Assembly (NCBI GenBank): GCA_022385805.1
Contig: MU277712.1
Location: 62,001-126,000 of the forward strand
DNA: 64,000 bases
Origin: Pilatotrama ljubarskyi
Lineage: Eukaryota; Basidiomycota; Agaricomycetes; Polyporales; Polyporaceae
Direction: 5' to 3'
This document shows, piece after piece, positions 1 through 11,875 of this stretch (positions are counted from its first letter, which is position 1; every line of letters starts with the position of its first letter). The notes under the pieces were generated by a model. It did not search any database. It saw nothing but the letters and a program-made list of their open reading frames with translations, and was not told where the DNA came from. The translations under genes and the position numbers were made by a program.

Positions 1-301
1 TGCGAATCGCACTGTACATCAAGCGTTCCCCTGCGAGCCCGGGGTGATCGAGTAGGGTATACGAGCAGAGCTCCCTTAGCACCGCCAATTCACCGCAGGC
101 GCCAAGGTACGACGCCAACAGCCGGCGACAACGTTGACCATTCCCAGGCCCAGCGGGTGCTCTCCGCCCCCGAGTCCTACCGTTCCATGATCCGTGCACA
201 TGCACCTCAGAAGGCGGACTGTCACGGGCCCATTCTCACGCCCACCGTCCGCAATGTGGGAGAGGGAAGCAGAGCTTTGACAGACAGAGACCCGCACGCA
301 C

Positions 302-470
302 CTTCAAAGTTCCGATTGATGCTCGTGAGCGGGAGCCGCGCATCGCGCAGCTCGAGCACGACGTCCGTCTTGTTGAGCAGCGTTGGGAGCATGCGCTGGA
401 ACTGCAGCATGTGCCCCGGGAACCACGAGGGCGGTGCCGGGAGCGGTGGGAACGGTATATGCGTCAACAT
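302..470 (-). CDS. MTG1: Mitochondrial ribosome-associated GTPase MTG1, first exon only (partial or relic)
   Basis: The minus-strand frame opens with an ATG at 470 and contains WFPGHM followed by a stretch ending ELRDARLPLTSINRNFE. This is the N-terminal signature of the YlqF/MTG1 circularly permuted GTPases, which assist large mitoribosomal subunit assembly. The frame runs 56 codons plus one base to a plausible donor (GTGCGT, 301-296). I looked for the next expected block (the NKRD-type G4 motif) in the remaining 300 bases before the window edge and did not find it. Either the next exon lies outside the window after a long intron, or this is a gene fragment. Family recognition rests on about 40 residues. 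Confidence 0.6.
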
Positions 471-2093
471 TGTCCGGTTCTGGAGACGGAGGTGGGGGCT
501 CGGGTTCCGGGCTCGCGGTCGACTCGTCGCGGCCCGTCTGATCGGTCCCGAGCGGAGTGGCACGAGTGAAAAGCTGTTCTAGGCTGACCGCAGCGGTCAA
601 GATCCCCAACGAACGAAAGCCAAGAGCAGAGACAGCGACGAGGACGAGGAGAGCGACGAGCAAGGTAGTGGCGGCGACGAGGAAGAGGCTGAGAAAGGCA
701 CAGACGCGCGCGACGCCAAGCCTGAGCCGCCGTGGGCGCCTCCTGCCTGATCAAGCAAACAAAGTTTGCGCACTGTGACGCGCACGCGGAGCTGGAAGCT
801 GAGATTTCCTCAGACCACTGCAGCCCGCCCCGAGCCGACGAAAGCGGTGCCTCCCGCCGGGTCACGGACGGGTCGCCTCCAATAAACGGGTTGCCTCCGC
901 GACCACGCCGTTCCGTTGCTCGGCCTGCTCGCGAGCGCGGGCGGGATGCGCACGTCCCTGGCGGCGGCGTGCTGGTTGATCGTGCGCTGCATCTTGCAAC
1001 GCTCACCTCGATCGTCGTCTCGATCCGTACGATCGGGCGGCGGCGGCCCCTGGGCAGTCGGGCGTACATACACACCTGGGCAATCCGTCTATCGGTCGTA
1101 CATGCTCAGAGTGGACATGCAGACATTCTCTCATGTCCGGGGGAGATACCAGAGCGACTGGCCGCGCACGGGAGCTGAGGCGCACGGCCCCGATGAGAAC
1201 AAAGAGCACGTACGGCAAAGTTGCAGCTCCGTCCGCCTACACAGTCTAAAGCGGAAGGTGGAGATCTCCTGGGTTCCTTGTCCACTTCGTGCGTTGTAGT
1301 GTAGTCCAGGAGCCATGGCGGGGGCATTTCTCTGACCCCCTTCCTGTGGTCCGACCGTTCCTTGGGGTGAGGGCTTGTTTGTCATGACGCTCGCATCTGT
1401 GATATCAAGCAGGCACCACGACTGTCCGCATGCATCTACATGGGCGGCGGCATGACATCGATTGGCGTCGATGGTGGGAGGAACGGGACGCCCGAGTCGA
1501 CCCCGTGGAGCTGCGGAATGTCGACACCATCCGGCAGGTACTGCGCAAGGCGGCGGGGGCGATCTGGCGAGCCGCGCCGCCTGCATGGTTCCGGGGCCGA
1601 GCAATTAGGAGGCGGTAGCAGCAAAGGGTTGATTTGCAATGGTCTGGCATAGCATACAATGTCGGAAGCATAGCACAAGCGACGATTAGGCATTGGGAAG
1701 AAGGAAAGGGAAACAAAGTACTTTGTACAACGGATCGCCGGTGCATGAGAAGGGGTCATGACCGTCTTGACTTCTTTCGTATTGACAACTGCACAGGTGA
1801 CGACATACGTATACAAGACATTTGGCGATAGTGGTGAAGCTTAAGGCCCTAGCAACATGAACAATGAACTGTGCGACCAAAAAGAAGGAACCCGAGGAAG
1901 GAGTCTCGCGATTGGGGGAATAGACCAGCAGGACGTATATGAGGATTTGGTATGGCATGTCGAGCAACGGCGGGAAAGTAGCAGCAAGCACAAAGACGTA
2001 CAGTACGCAAAAGAAAGCATTGAGGAACGGCAAGCACCTGACGCATGTGTCAGGCAATTTCAACCGTAAACAAAGGCGCCGCACGCACCTCAT
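471..2093. other. Gene-poor stretch between the MTG1 fragment and the 2094-2828 gene
   Basis: No convincing gene is visible. A plus-strand frame from 583 to a TGA at 748-750 reads as an Asp/Glu/Ser-rich tail directly after a TTCTAG acceptor-like site; it could be a terminal exon, but no upstream exon was found. The part from about 1700 to 2093 lies immediately downstream of the minus-strand gene and is probably its 3' flank. Confidence 0.4.
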
Positions 2094-2828
2094 CTAGACC
2101 CAACCCTCCTTGCCTACGCCGATGGCGTCGAAACTCTTCCCGCTCCTGGTCTTACGCTCCGGGAGTATGGTGGCAACGTCGAGGTTGATGAGCTTCTCCG
2201 ACGGCGGGGGAGAACCCTCAACCCAGCCCTTCCAGCCCTTGCGCGCCGCGGGGCGCTTCTTCCGGGGCCGCTTGGTCTGGGTGTCCTGGCTCTCGACACT
2301 CTGGTTGCGACCGTCGATGTCTTCGCCATCCTCCGGCGTGTACGGCCGCTTGGACGACGTCGCCGACGTGCGCGACGATACAGAGGGGCCGGGGGTGGTG
2401 GGTGGGGACGAGGGCATGGGCGGCGGCGAGAACGACGCGGACCTCTGGAGGTTGGGGATGACGATCTGGGGCCTGGCCTGCCAGAAGGAGGATGTAGTGG
2501 CGCGAGGAAGTGTCATCGCGGGCTTCGACGCGCCGTGGGGGGCAGGCGGCGCGGTTGAGGACGACGCGACGGGTTGGGCGACGGGCTTCTCTGCGACCCT
2601 GGCGGCCGCCTTTGCGCGTTTCTTCTCCTCCCTTTCCCTCTTCTCCTTCTGCCTCTCCCTCTTTTCGCGTTTCCTGGTTCGACGCGCCTCCTGCTCCTCC
2701 TCAGTGAGCTTGGGGGTGGGGACGCCGTTCAAGAGGCTAGTGAGGACGTCGCGGGCCGGACGCGGGTCGAAGTCGCCGGCGAGGACGGAAGTCGCGGTGC
2801 GCCGTCTTTTGTAGGGGTAATAGGACAT
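2094..2828 (-). CDS. Nuclear-looking basic protein of unknown function
   Basis: An intronless 244-codon frame starts at an ATG (2828) and ends at 2094. Residues of about 40-80 are a Lys/Arg/Glu-rich, probably helical or coiled-coil segment. The middle is Ser/Pro-rich and looks disordered. Near residue 190 lies TKRPRKKRPAARK, a likely nuclear localisation signal. It is followed by a more ordered C-terminal block with GWKGWVEG, SEKLINLD and TRSGKSFDAIG, which looks like the constrained part of the protein. I do not recognise a named family. A nuclear role is inferred from composition only. The codon-like base pattern and the uninterrupted frame favour a real gene; the antisense frame over the same DNA is treated as a shadow. 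Confidence 0.7.
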   Translation of the reverse strand: MSYYPYKRRRTATSVLAGDFDPRPARDVLTSLLNGVPTPKLTEEEQEARRTRKREKRERQKEKREREEKKRAKAAARVAEKPVAQPVASSSTAPPAPHGASKPAMTLPRATTSSFWQARPQIVIPNLQRSASFSPPPMPSSPPTTPGPSVSSRTSATSSKRPYTPEDGEDIDGRNQSVESQDTQTKRPRKKRPAARKGWKGWVEGSPPPSEKLINLDVATILPERKTRSGKSFDAIGVGKEGWV

Positions 2829-5800
2829 GGGGACAAGGTGGGACGGGACGCGCGGGGGATGGGGGAAGGAAGGTGAAGGGCGTAGCAGAGCGTGGAGAAG
2901 ATATAGGTCTGTTGTATTCTGTTACGGCAATGTGCGGCGCCAATTCGAGTAAATAGATTACGTAATGTATGGAACGTTCTGCCTCTCTTCTATCTTGCGG
3001 GTTCTCTGAATTCTCCGCTTAAGGCTGCCCTCGCCTGCAATCTGATCCCAATCTTCCTGCGCGGCGAGCACAGCACGCTCGACAATCGCCATTGTTCTCG
3101 TCGCCAGCCGCCTGCAGCAGACAATGCGGCGGGACACCTCGCTCGCGCAGACTCGGAGTGCAGAATCAGATCCTCCACATCTTCACATCTCAACTATCGC
3201 CTGACCACCCCGTATCATTCCATTCACCAACAGACGTAAACCCCTGTCTTTCCTGATCTACCACAACCTCGGAAGGTTGGACTGCGTGGCACGCCTTCCT
3301 CGCTGAGGCCCGTGAGGCTCCAGCCTGTGGCGTGGCATCTTGCAAGCCTAGCTGCTTTCGGGCCTCGCCGGCGTCTGACCGCACCTGCTCAGCCAACCAC
3401 GACTGCTCTCGTCCGTTTCCCGTCCAAAATTAAAAATTCGGCGTGTGCTACTCGTGCCGGCATCTGATGCCGCGCGCGTTTCACCGCTCCCCTTCGCGTC
3501 GCTGCGTACCCACACCCTCCCTTTCCAGGCCAGCGAAGCCGCATCGCACACCAGGTCTAGCCACGCTCGCCCTCCCCCGCCAGAGCTCGACCCGTAGACC
3601 GCCACGCCAGCCTCGGGCAACTCATTTGCCACCTTTGCCGCGGAAGTTTGCGAACCGCATCCCCTTCTTTTGTTGGTGATCATCCTAGGATATATCAGGA
3701 ACGAACGGAGCATCGGAACTGCTCCTCCTTTCTCACGCAGACGGACCCCTTTTGTTCCCTGGTTTGGAGGGCTCCAACGCGCGATGTGCACCCCCAAGCT
3801 CAGCGAAGGTGTGATTCTGCGGGAGCGTGACCCGGAGCAGTTGCGTTCCTTCCCATCGCCTCACCCATAGGCATCGTTACACGTACAAGAGCCCACAGCC
3901 GGTCCCTTTACGCTGTCCGTTACGGAAGATGTGCTCTTAGGCCTGTTATCGTGCATCACAGCTTCGTCCCCCCAAGACGCCCTCCTTCGGGAGGAAACAA
4001 AGGCTGGTCGTAGGTCATCACCAGTGGGCAGGGTCGTGGACGTGTTCCAGGGTCGGTTCCAGCACATGACTCGTAGCAGACTAGTGGTGGCAGTTATCCA
4101 CACATATCGGTAGCACACGATTTCCATTATTTTTCCTCGCTGCAGACGCCCGCTGTCCGTCCCTCACTGATCATTTGTTCGCCGCGTTCGAAGATCGAGA
4201 AGACAACGGCCCTCGTGGTGGCCGCCTGCTTCGCCGACCAGCCTTCGTCCGGAAAGGGCACGTTGCTCGCAGTTCGGCCTCTCTAGTTGGCTGGGCTAGG
4301 CGGCAAAACTGCCACCGTCCGTGTTCTTTCTGGGCCGAGTCGAAGATAGCCTTGCCGGAATTTCGGATGGTCCCTGGCGTGGTGGCGCGACGCTACCCTG
4401 CGATCTCCTGCTCCCGCTCAACAGCCTCCATCTTCCCGCCGCTTGCTGCTTAGCGGTACGTCCTCTGCCCACACTCGATCCACACACAGACCTTATCCTT
4501 GATTCCCAGGCTGCGCATGCTGACATGCGGCCTGCGACGCCTCGACAGAGATCTGCATGCCGTGCGGTTCCCACCTGCCTTATGACGGTAAAGTGGCGTA
4601 GCCTCCCTCCTTGCGTGTACCGGTAGGTCAAACAGCCTCGTTCTCCGGTTCACACCTCGATCGGCTACCGAAGCGATGTCTGCTTGCTGCCATCTGCTTC
4701 CTCTCGTCCCCGACGCACTTGCGAGCGCCGACTGGCGTCGCTTGTGGGCGGCCGGAGTTCCTTGTGACAGGATGCTGGCTTAGTCCTCGCTTGCAGGATT
4801 GTCTCCCTTCAAGCCGTCGTAAGGCGCACTCGGAAGGCACCCACAACTGCACCGGCAATGCTTCGATCGGACCCAGTGATCTAGGTATCTAGGATCGTCA
4901 GGCGAACGGGCCTCTCCTCTCCAGCCTGCCCTCGAGGCACCCGCAGCGTCCGCAAAATTCGGCGGATGGAGCGCTGCGTCCGGTGTGGCGTCGGCTATCC
5001 GGAGGGCGCAGATCGCCCCTCCTGCGCTCTTCACCCGGCGAGAATAAGGTCGGTTTTTACCTTGTCTGGTCGCCGTGCTGCGACGCTGCTCATCCCTCCC
5101 GTCACGAACAAAGGGCGTCCCTATTCGGTCCTCGCCGCCACGTCAGGCGCGCGGGCGCCAAACGGACCACTTTGTCGGCCTTTGTCTGCGAGAGCCGGCC
5201 GAGATGAATTTCCGCGGCCTTCTAGCGTGGACATTATCCAGGAATACGTCGACCCAAACGCGTTAGGCGGATGCGCGTCCGGGCACCGCCAGGCGGCGGT
5301 CTGTGCGCACGCACGCCGACAGGCCACCGATCGAAGGCGGAGGCTGCTTCCCCGCCAGCCGCCGGCGCGCTCCCACTCGGCGTCTTCCTCCTTGACGACA
5401 ACCCCTGCCTTCTCCCGCCGCGTATATCCTCCGGTATTCTAGCAGGCACACCAGAAAGGCGTCCGTCGCCTGTTCGGTCAGCTCGCAGCTCGGGTGCGAT
5501 GGTTGCGGTACTTACCGCCATTGAGTAAATACCGGACGGTGCTTCCAGTCCGCGCCACATGCGTCGTGGATGCGTTCGGCTCGCTTCGTGCGGCTCCACG
5601 GCTCTCGTTATGCACGACGCCTCGGTCTACGTCCCAGGGAGCTGTATCACGGTACTTTTGCACCGACGGCCTCGGGGGTACTATCGACTGGGCGTGGCTC
5701 GGTGTGGGGATCGGTGGCAACTATGTGGTTGTAGGCACGAGTCATCCGCTCCGAGATCTGTTCGCAGCGCCGTTGGCGCTCGATACGTTGAGACGGTGTC

Positions 5801-8558
5801 CAAGGCGCGAGACCCCTGCATGCAGTTGTCCGCTTGCTAGGGTGACGAAAGTTGATCATTCTTCATGGTTCTTCTCATACCAGGATGACTCCTGCGCATA
5901 TCACGCCGTGCCCTCGCAGACGTAGCTATGACGCTTCGCATACAAAGCTGGGCCTGGACAACAGGGCAGTGCAGCCCCACGTACGGGGCACAGCACCGCG
6001 CGACTCGCGGGTGCCGTAGACAAAGTGAGATACTCTCCGCCTCGTCGTAAATCTGCCTGTTACTAACGGAATCAACACGATGGTCGTTCGCACCCACTGA
6101 TTATACGGGCCTTACCTAGGTTGCCGGACCCGCTCTGAAGAGACTGCAACTCCCAGGCGGCATCCGCCCCCCTGCTCTCTTTGCAATATCATGTGGCGTA
6201 TAGCTCCTTTGCGATAGCACCTCTTGCCCCCTACAGCACGATATGCGGACGGACAGACATGCGAGGACCATGGTCAGGCGCTGTGCTTCTCCCTCCTGAT
6301 TCGCCGTTTACCTGATCTACTTACCTACCGATCCAGCTACACCTATCACGACTATTAAACCGCTTGGGCGCTGTGCTCCTGCCTGCCCTAGCCGTGTGCG
6401 GGTGTGTCGTGGTCAGCGTGTCCGACGTCAGTCGCCACGGGCGCCGGCGCTCGAAGGCTTCCTCCGTGCAGGCGACCTCCGTAAGTCCCAGTATCCTCGG
6501 ACCCACTCTTAATATCATCGCAGTAATGCCTCTGCCTTTCGCTGACTTGTACGCGGGAGAAGGCGAGGGCAGGGACTATATATCGGGAACCCTCATCCGT
6601 GAGCAATCGGGCAGCAGGTTGGTCATCGGCATCGACAATGCGCCTTTCTTTAGGTCGAGGTTGAGATGGGACTCCGTCACGCACGCCTACACTCGATCAG
6701 TGGTTCATGTCTGGGTCTCGCCTACACTGGGTCGGTGGTTCGCGTACTTGACGCGGTACCTGCTTTTGTCGGCCTCAACGTGAGTATATGCTTCTTACAC
6801 TCGGCGCACTTGAGCCGACTGTACGCGCAGCTTGAAAGGCGCGAGGCGCCCCCATACCTACGATAGGCCTGCGCACCCCGTTGGCGCAAGGCGGTTGTCT
6901 CAGGACATGCCGGATTCTTCAGCCGACAGACTATTTGGGCATTTTACCCGTTAGATATACGCCCGTGCGCATGCGCATACAGCGGGACGGCGATTCGGTG
7001 CTACGATGCGCCCCGCTTGCGCAGCTCCTGGAGTCTCCTGCATGCTAATATGTCAGAGCGGAAGACGTTGCTGCAGCATCCAATGGCCGTAGCTTAAATA
7101 CCTACACGTCCATCAGTCACAGCTCTGTCGCTCACCAGCAATTTGGATTCCCTGACCCCGTGGGTTCCGCGCTGAACCGCATGAGACACACCTTGTTCCT
7201 TTAGGAAGTCGCTGTACCACACACGTGAATGTGTTTCCACACTAACTCCGGCATAACCTATCTATGTGTGGAGCTCGGCCACGATTTCAGGTTAAAAGGA
7301 GTCGACCGCATCCGCCGATGATGAGCTACCTTCGTGCTGGTATGCTCTCACTTCCCTCTTCCTCGCCGCAGCCGAATTCTAACCGGCTTCATTTACCTAT
7401 CGCGCAGGTTATATTTCGAGCGCTGATGCACCGGCGCAAACCTTGAGTGACCCGGGCGGATCGGCATGCCCTCGCTCACGCCCGAGGCCCGATCCTGTCA
7501 CAGCACGCCGCCGTTAATGTGGCACGCTCTCAAGAGTCGTCAGGACCAAGTGTTCAGCCTCGGCTTTCCCACGTACGCACCTTGCACGATAAGGGAAACA
7601 TGAACGAAATCTGCGGTCTTTCTCCTGAATGCTGACGCGCGGCGTGCGTGAGCCCTTCAGGCTGCGACGCGCCGTATGACCGGGTGTACCACTCCTAGCC
7701 GCCACGACCATCGGCGGACGTTCGCGGATGACGATGCAGCGGCTGAGCTTCCATCCCTGGCAGCTGACCCCACGACGATCTCGGTCACCGCGAGGTGCAG
7801 AGACGCAGGAGTGGGCCGGGGCGGCGTCCAAGAATACCTCGGGACCTCCTGACCGGGTGTCCGTACTCTGGGTCTGGGGGAAAATGCCCGTCCAGCTCTG
7901 GAGTTACGCTCTCCGCCGCGAAGCTCCCGGTAGCAGACAGACTTCGATGGGCAACTCCAAGGTCAAATCGCCGCGTTCGCACCGCACTGGCTGCTGGCGA
8001 ACAGTTCCTGCTCGATGGGGGACAAACGCACCCACGGGACGTATAGTTGGACGCTTGTGACTCTAGAATGTGAGGGAATGTGAGGTGCCGCCGGCTGGAG
8101 CATGCCATGGCTGTGAGAGACTGAGGCGGCAGTGCTCCCAGGGCGAATGGAAGTAGGAATGGTCACCTCCCAACGCATTTACCCTACGAATACTTATGTA
8201 GTAAGTCACTAGCAGTGTCTAATCATCCGGTGAGTACCTACTGCACACGCATCGCAAGCGCATGGGACTAACGGCAAAAGCAAACTTGGAGTAGTAGAGT
8301 GTCACTTACCTGTGGAGAGAAAAAGAATGAGCAGAGCCGGACTCGAACGAAGGATAACGCAACGATGAAAAGCGCCAAAGAGCGAACCACTGCACCAAAG
8401 TTGCTTCCAAGCTGGACACCCTTGCGTAGCAGTAGAAGAGATTTAGGCATAATTCCCCGGAGTGCCTGAGTTCCAATAATGGCGCTTATTGCACCTTTCG
8501 ACTTTCGTCCACCACCGGTCGTCGCCAGGTGCCGACCATCCACCTCTGCTTGTCGTCC
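2829..8558. other. 5.7 kb region without recognisable genes
   Basis: No reading frame exceeds about 160 codons and none resembles a known family. There is no transposase, reverse transcriptase or clear terminal repeat. The plus strand is pyrimidine-rich over long stretches (about two thirds C+T in 3481-3540 and in 4681-4740). A short imperfect repeat sits around 6690-6750. It may be extended regulatory sequence or a long leader of the bHLH gene, a noncoding transcript, or fully decayed sequence. Confidence 0.5.
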
Positions 8559-10661
8559 ATGCATTCCTTCTTCCAAACGGAGCCTGGACAGGGAGCTGGA
8601 GACATGTTTGGCGATGCTTCTGAGTCCATTCAGCAGCAGCAGCAGCAGCACCAGCAACATCAGCAGCTCCTGGGCAACATGCAGCAGGCCAACATAGAGC
8701 TGCTCGGAAATCTGCTCGCCGGTCAGGACACTTCAACGCAGCAGATGCAGCCTCAGTCACATCCTGCGCAAACGCTATCGCAAGCGCTCCTGGAGCAGCA
8801 GATCAAGCTCAACCTGCTGCAACAGCTCTTGCAGCAGCAGACGCAGTTGCAGAATGAGATCATCCAGCAGCAGGTACGAGTCATATTCTCGAGGTCGTGC
8901 TGTTGGTGCTGTTGTACGCGACGTGCAACATAACCGCTATCGTCTATGCGCGCGTGCTTAAATGCTGACGAAACGGCCGCAGATGGGGATGCTGAGCGGA
9001 CAGTCCTTCCAATTGCCTCCGCTTCCGAGGGATACACAACAGTATGGTTTGCTCACCCCTGGTACGTCCCTTTCTGGCACTGAGTATCCATGCTTGGTCC
9101 TCATCGCGCCGAAGGACCGTCCGATCAGTTGCGCGCGCAACAGACCACGGACTTCAGCATCTCCCCGGTGATGCTCCACTCGAACCCCTCCGCTTTGGGC
9201 TCTATGGTGCAAAACTCCTCTACCCTCCCCAATTTCATGTCACAACACATGCTACCTGCCGGGCCGCACTCCGCACCTCCCAATCTCGTTTTCAACACGC
9301 CGAATTTACCCATGTCCCCCGGCGAGCTTGACTTCAACGAGCTGCATATTCCTAGCCCTTTCCTCGGCCCCGCAAACAACGGCGGCGCGTCCCAAGTTCC
9401 CACAATCGCTTCGCAACACGCCAGCGGCTCTCGGGCAACCGCGTCCTCCAGCAAGCGGCGGAATGCGTCCTCCAGTGGTGACGAATCGAGCATGACAAGC
9501 AAGCCTGCAAGGAAGCGGCAGTCTCCCGCAATCAGAGCCCCGTCTATGGGCGCGTCTAGCGCCAGGAGAGGCAGCATGCGGGGCTCTCGCTCGGCGAACT
9601 CCACGCCCCTCTTCCCTGCCACGACGCCATCCATGCGGCCGAGCCCCGCACAGCGGAGTCTGCAGGGTTCCGGCGACGTCCCAGGAGATACGCCGTCTCC
9701 TGTTGACCCGCCAATGCCCCCGCCCGCGCATCCTGCGTCGTATGCCCCTCCGAACATCTCGTCTAACGCGTCGACCTCTTCTTCCTCGCCGCCTTTGCCG
9801 CCCACCCCGGCCTCACCTGCGGGCCCTGCGCCGACGACCGAGATTGCCCGCGTCACTCCGGCCGATATGCTGAAGCTCGGCCGTCTAGCCGTCGGCACCT
9901 CTCTTGCATCCCAGTCGAGTACACTGGAAGAGCCTACCGCGCAGAAGTCGAAGGAAGGCAAGATGAGCACCCGGTCGAAAGGCAAGGCAACGGACAAGGC
10001 TGGCAACATGCCGTTGCAGAGCCCCGGCCTCAAGCCCATCCGTCCGGGTAGGTCATATTTCCCGAATGAGTTCTCGCCGGCCACTCACTGGTCACCTCAA
10101 TATTTTTCTTTGACAGCGGGCAATGCGGTGATGATGCCCGTAGCAGCCTCCCCTACGTCGCCATTCATGCCGCCGATGCACGTCCGGAAGACATCCCACA
10201 AGGCGGCAGAGCAGAAGCGGCGTGACTCTCTTAAGGCGTCATATGACGACCTCCGCGTGCTCCTGCCCCCGATCCCGCTCCCGTCCGAGGAGGGCTTCCC
10301 CGACGAGCCGCTCCCCCCAGGCGCCATGCCCCCGCGCGGGCCCCCCAAGGGCAACGCCGACGGCCCGAACCGCTCCGTCAGCAAATTGCAGCTGCTCCGG
10401 TGCGGAAACGAGTTCATCAAGGTGCTCAAGGGCCGCGTGGAACGCCGAGACGAGGAGATCGCGCGGCTAAGGCAGGAGGTGCGGCGTCTGCGGGAGATCG
10501 TCGGTGAGGAGGCTGCAGCGCCGCCCGAGGGCCAGGAGATGATCGACTTGGAGCGAGATTTGGACGCGTGCGAGATATCGACGATTCGGATCTTTGGCCG
10601 GGCGAGGGCGTCGTCGATCACGGAGGGCGATGGGGACGAGGACGGGGACGGGGATTACTAA
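8559..10661 (+). CDS. bHLH transcription factor with polyQ N-terminus
   Basis: Four exons close in phase: 8559-8873, 8983-9061, 9115-10047 and 10117-10661, giving about 623 residues from the ATG at 8559; an upstream exon or a start at 8604 is possible. The N-terminus is glutamine-rich (CAG run plus LLQQLLQQQ), followed by a long Ser/Pro-rich disordered region. The C-terminal DNA-binding domain begins KTSHKAAEQKRRDSLK, where His, Glu and Arg occupy the E-box-contacting positions, so a CACGTG-type site is predicted. Helix 2 (LQLLRCGNEFIKVLKGRV) is reached only after a roughly 40-residue Pro/Gly-rich loop, far longer than the usual 6-12. The second helix runs on into a heptad-like ERRDEEIARLRQEVRRL, a probable zipper. 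Function is inferred to be transcriptional control; targets are unknown. Confidence 0.88.
8631..8669 (+). repeat. CAG microsatellite encoding polyglutamine
   Basis: Six perfect CAG units (8631-8648) are followed by interrupted CAG/CAA/CAT/CAC codons, giving Q6-H-QQ-H-QQ in the bHLH protein. It is in frame with the coding exon. Confidence 0.9.
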
Positions 10662-11190
10662 CGGGTCGACTTGATCGTCGGGAGGGCTGGGACAAGCTGG
10701 TAACGAAAATCGTGTACGTTTCATCTCGGGTTCGCGCCATCGGTTCACATAGAGCTAGAAGAAGTATTATGCAGAGCTTGATGTGTATTATAAGTTGCTG
10801 TTAGTGTTACGGTCGCTGCTGCCTCCACAATACTCCCTTTAAGCAGCCACTCCTGCTGATTTGCCTCGCGCCCAATCTCAAATGCAACATACGCGCCACC
10901 ACCCTAGAAAGAGTTTTCTGCTGTAAGCTCACAATAGCCACGATTTTTGCGACGGGTGTTGCGACTGTGACTCGCGATCATCTCAACAAGTGTGCGATCA
11001 CCGATCTCACGGTCTGTATCTGCATCCCAGATCTGGGCTATTGTTCCGCCACGTGGCATGCACTGTATCTCCTCCGGTGCCTGGTTCACAAGTTCGTTCG
11101 CAGGCCCGCCGTCCTCGAACGCACCGTTCTCTTCTCCCTATCCACCATTGTCCCTGCACAGAGCCTTTACGGAAAGAGATTTGGGACAAT
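10662..11190. other. Intergenic, 3' of bHLH gene and promoter of the small membrane protein gene
   Basis: No frame with family resemblance. It separates two plus-strand genes and should hold the bHLH 3' UTR and the downstream promoter. Confidence 0.5.
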
Positions 11191-11875
11191 ATGTCGCAGC
11201 CTGTTGCCGCGAACAGCCCTTTGTACGTCTCCCCGTTCACATCAAGCATGGAAGACTTATCGCCACTCATAGCTCGGTCGTGTTCCTCCTGCATTTTGCA
11301 CTGGACGTTCCTATGGCCATCCAGGGCCTGTGGTCGCCTCTGAGGCTGCCATTTCTGCAGCTTAACAATACTACGCTTGTGTTCATCAAGGTACGGGGGT
11401 CGCATCTTCTCTCAAGTCTCCACCAGACTGACAAGCCGGTCAACTGTAGCTCTACGCGGCACTTGTCGCCGGCACCTGTCTCGCTTCACTTCTGGTCTTT
11501 GGCCTTCCTGGTAAATTTTGGATGGCATTCTTGCTTCCTGCTGTAGCTGACTATCGGCGCGCGTTTACACTAGAGTTCCTGCCGGGGAAGCGGGCGCTCG
11601 CCATCGCGCTCTGCATCTACCACGTCACATGCTCCACGGTCCTCTTCAATGCCCCTCGATTCATCCCTCACTCCTTTGGGGCGCTTGCGGAGTCGTACGT
11701 TCGATTTTCTCTCTGGCTCATCTCATCACCCATCTGACCGCTTCACAGCTACCGTGCTACTCCGGAAGTCGTCTGGGGTACGCTTCACGGCCTTGTAGGA
11801 CTGGGCTTCGCCATCTGGTGGCAAGCGACCGTGCAGATTGCTGCGGCGATGGCCAAGGCTGCCAAACGCCAGTAG
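11191..11875 (+). CDS. Small four-helix membrane protein, unknown function
   Basis: Five exons close in phase: 11191-11222, 11273-11390, 11450-11510, 11574-11694 and 11749-11875, giving 152 residues. Four hydrophobic segments are visible, around FSVVFLLHFALDVPMAI, LVFIKLYAALVAGTCLASLL, RALAIALCIYHVTCSTVLF and LHGLVGLGFAIWWQATVQI, ending in a short basic tail (KAAKRQ). The segment FNAPRFIPHSFGAL lies between helices 3 and 4. The short introns and perfect phase closure make it a convincing gene, although no single frame exceeds about 40 codons of it. I do not recognise a characterised family; the topology would suit an ER or vacuolar membrane protein, which is inference. Confidence 0.75.

Noticed and set aside
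1686..2093. Hydrophobic minus-strand frame that could pass for a small membrane protein
   Set aside because: It starts at a weak position in the 3' flank of the neighbouring gene and has no recognisable motif.
2110..2814. 234-codon plus-strand frame opposite the 2094-2828 gene
   Set aside because: The complementary frame has a nuclear localisation signal and ordered C-terminus; this one reads as a shadow.
6364..6783. 139-codon plus frame in the gene desert
   Set aside because: It does not begin with a convincing ATG and shows no family pattern or splice partners.
9125..10084. 319-codon minus-strand frame opposite the bHLH gene
   Set aside because: Antisense to the Ser/Pro-rich coding exon, with no family resemblance.
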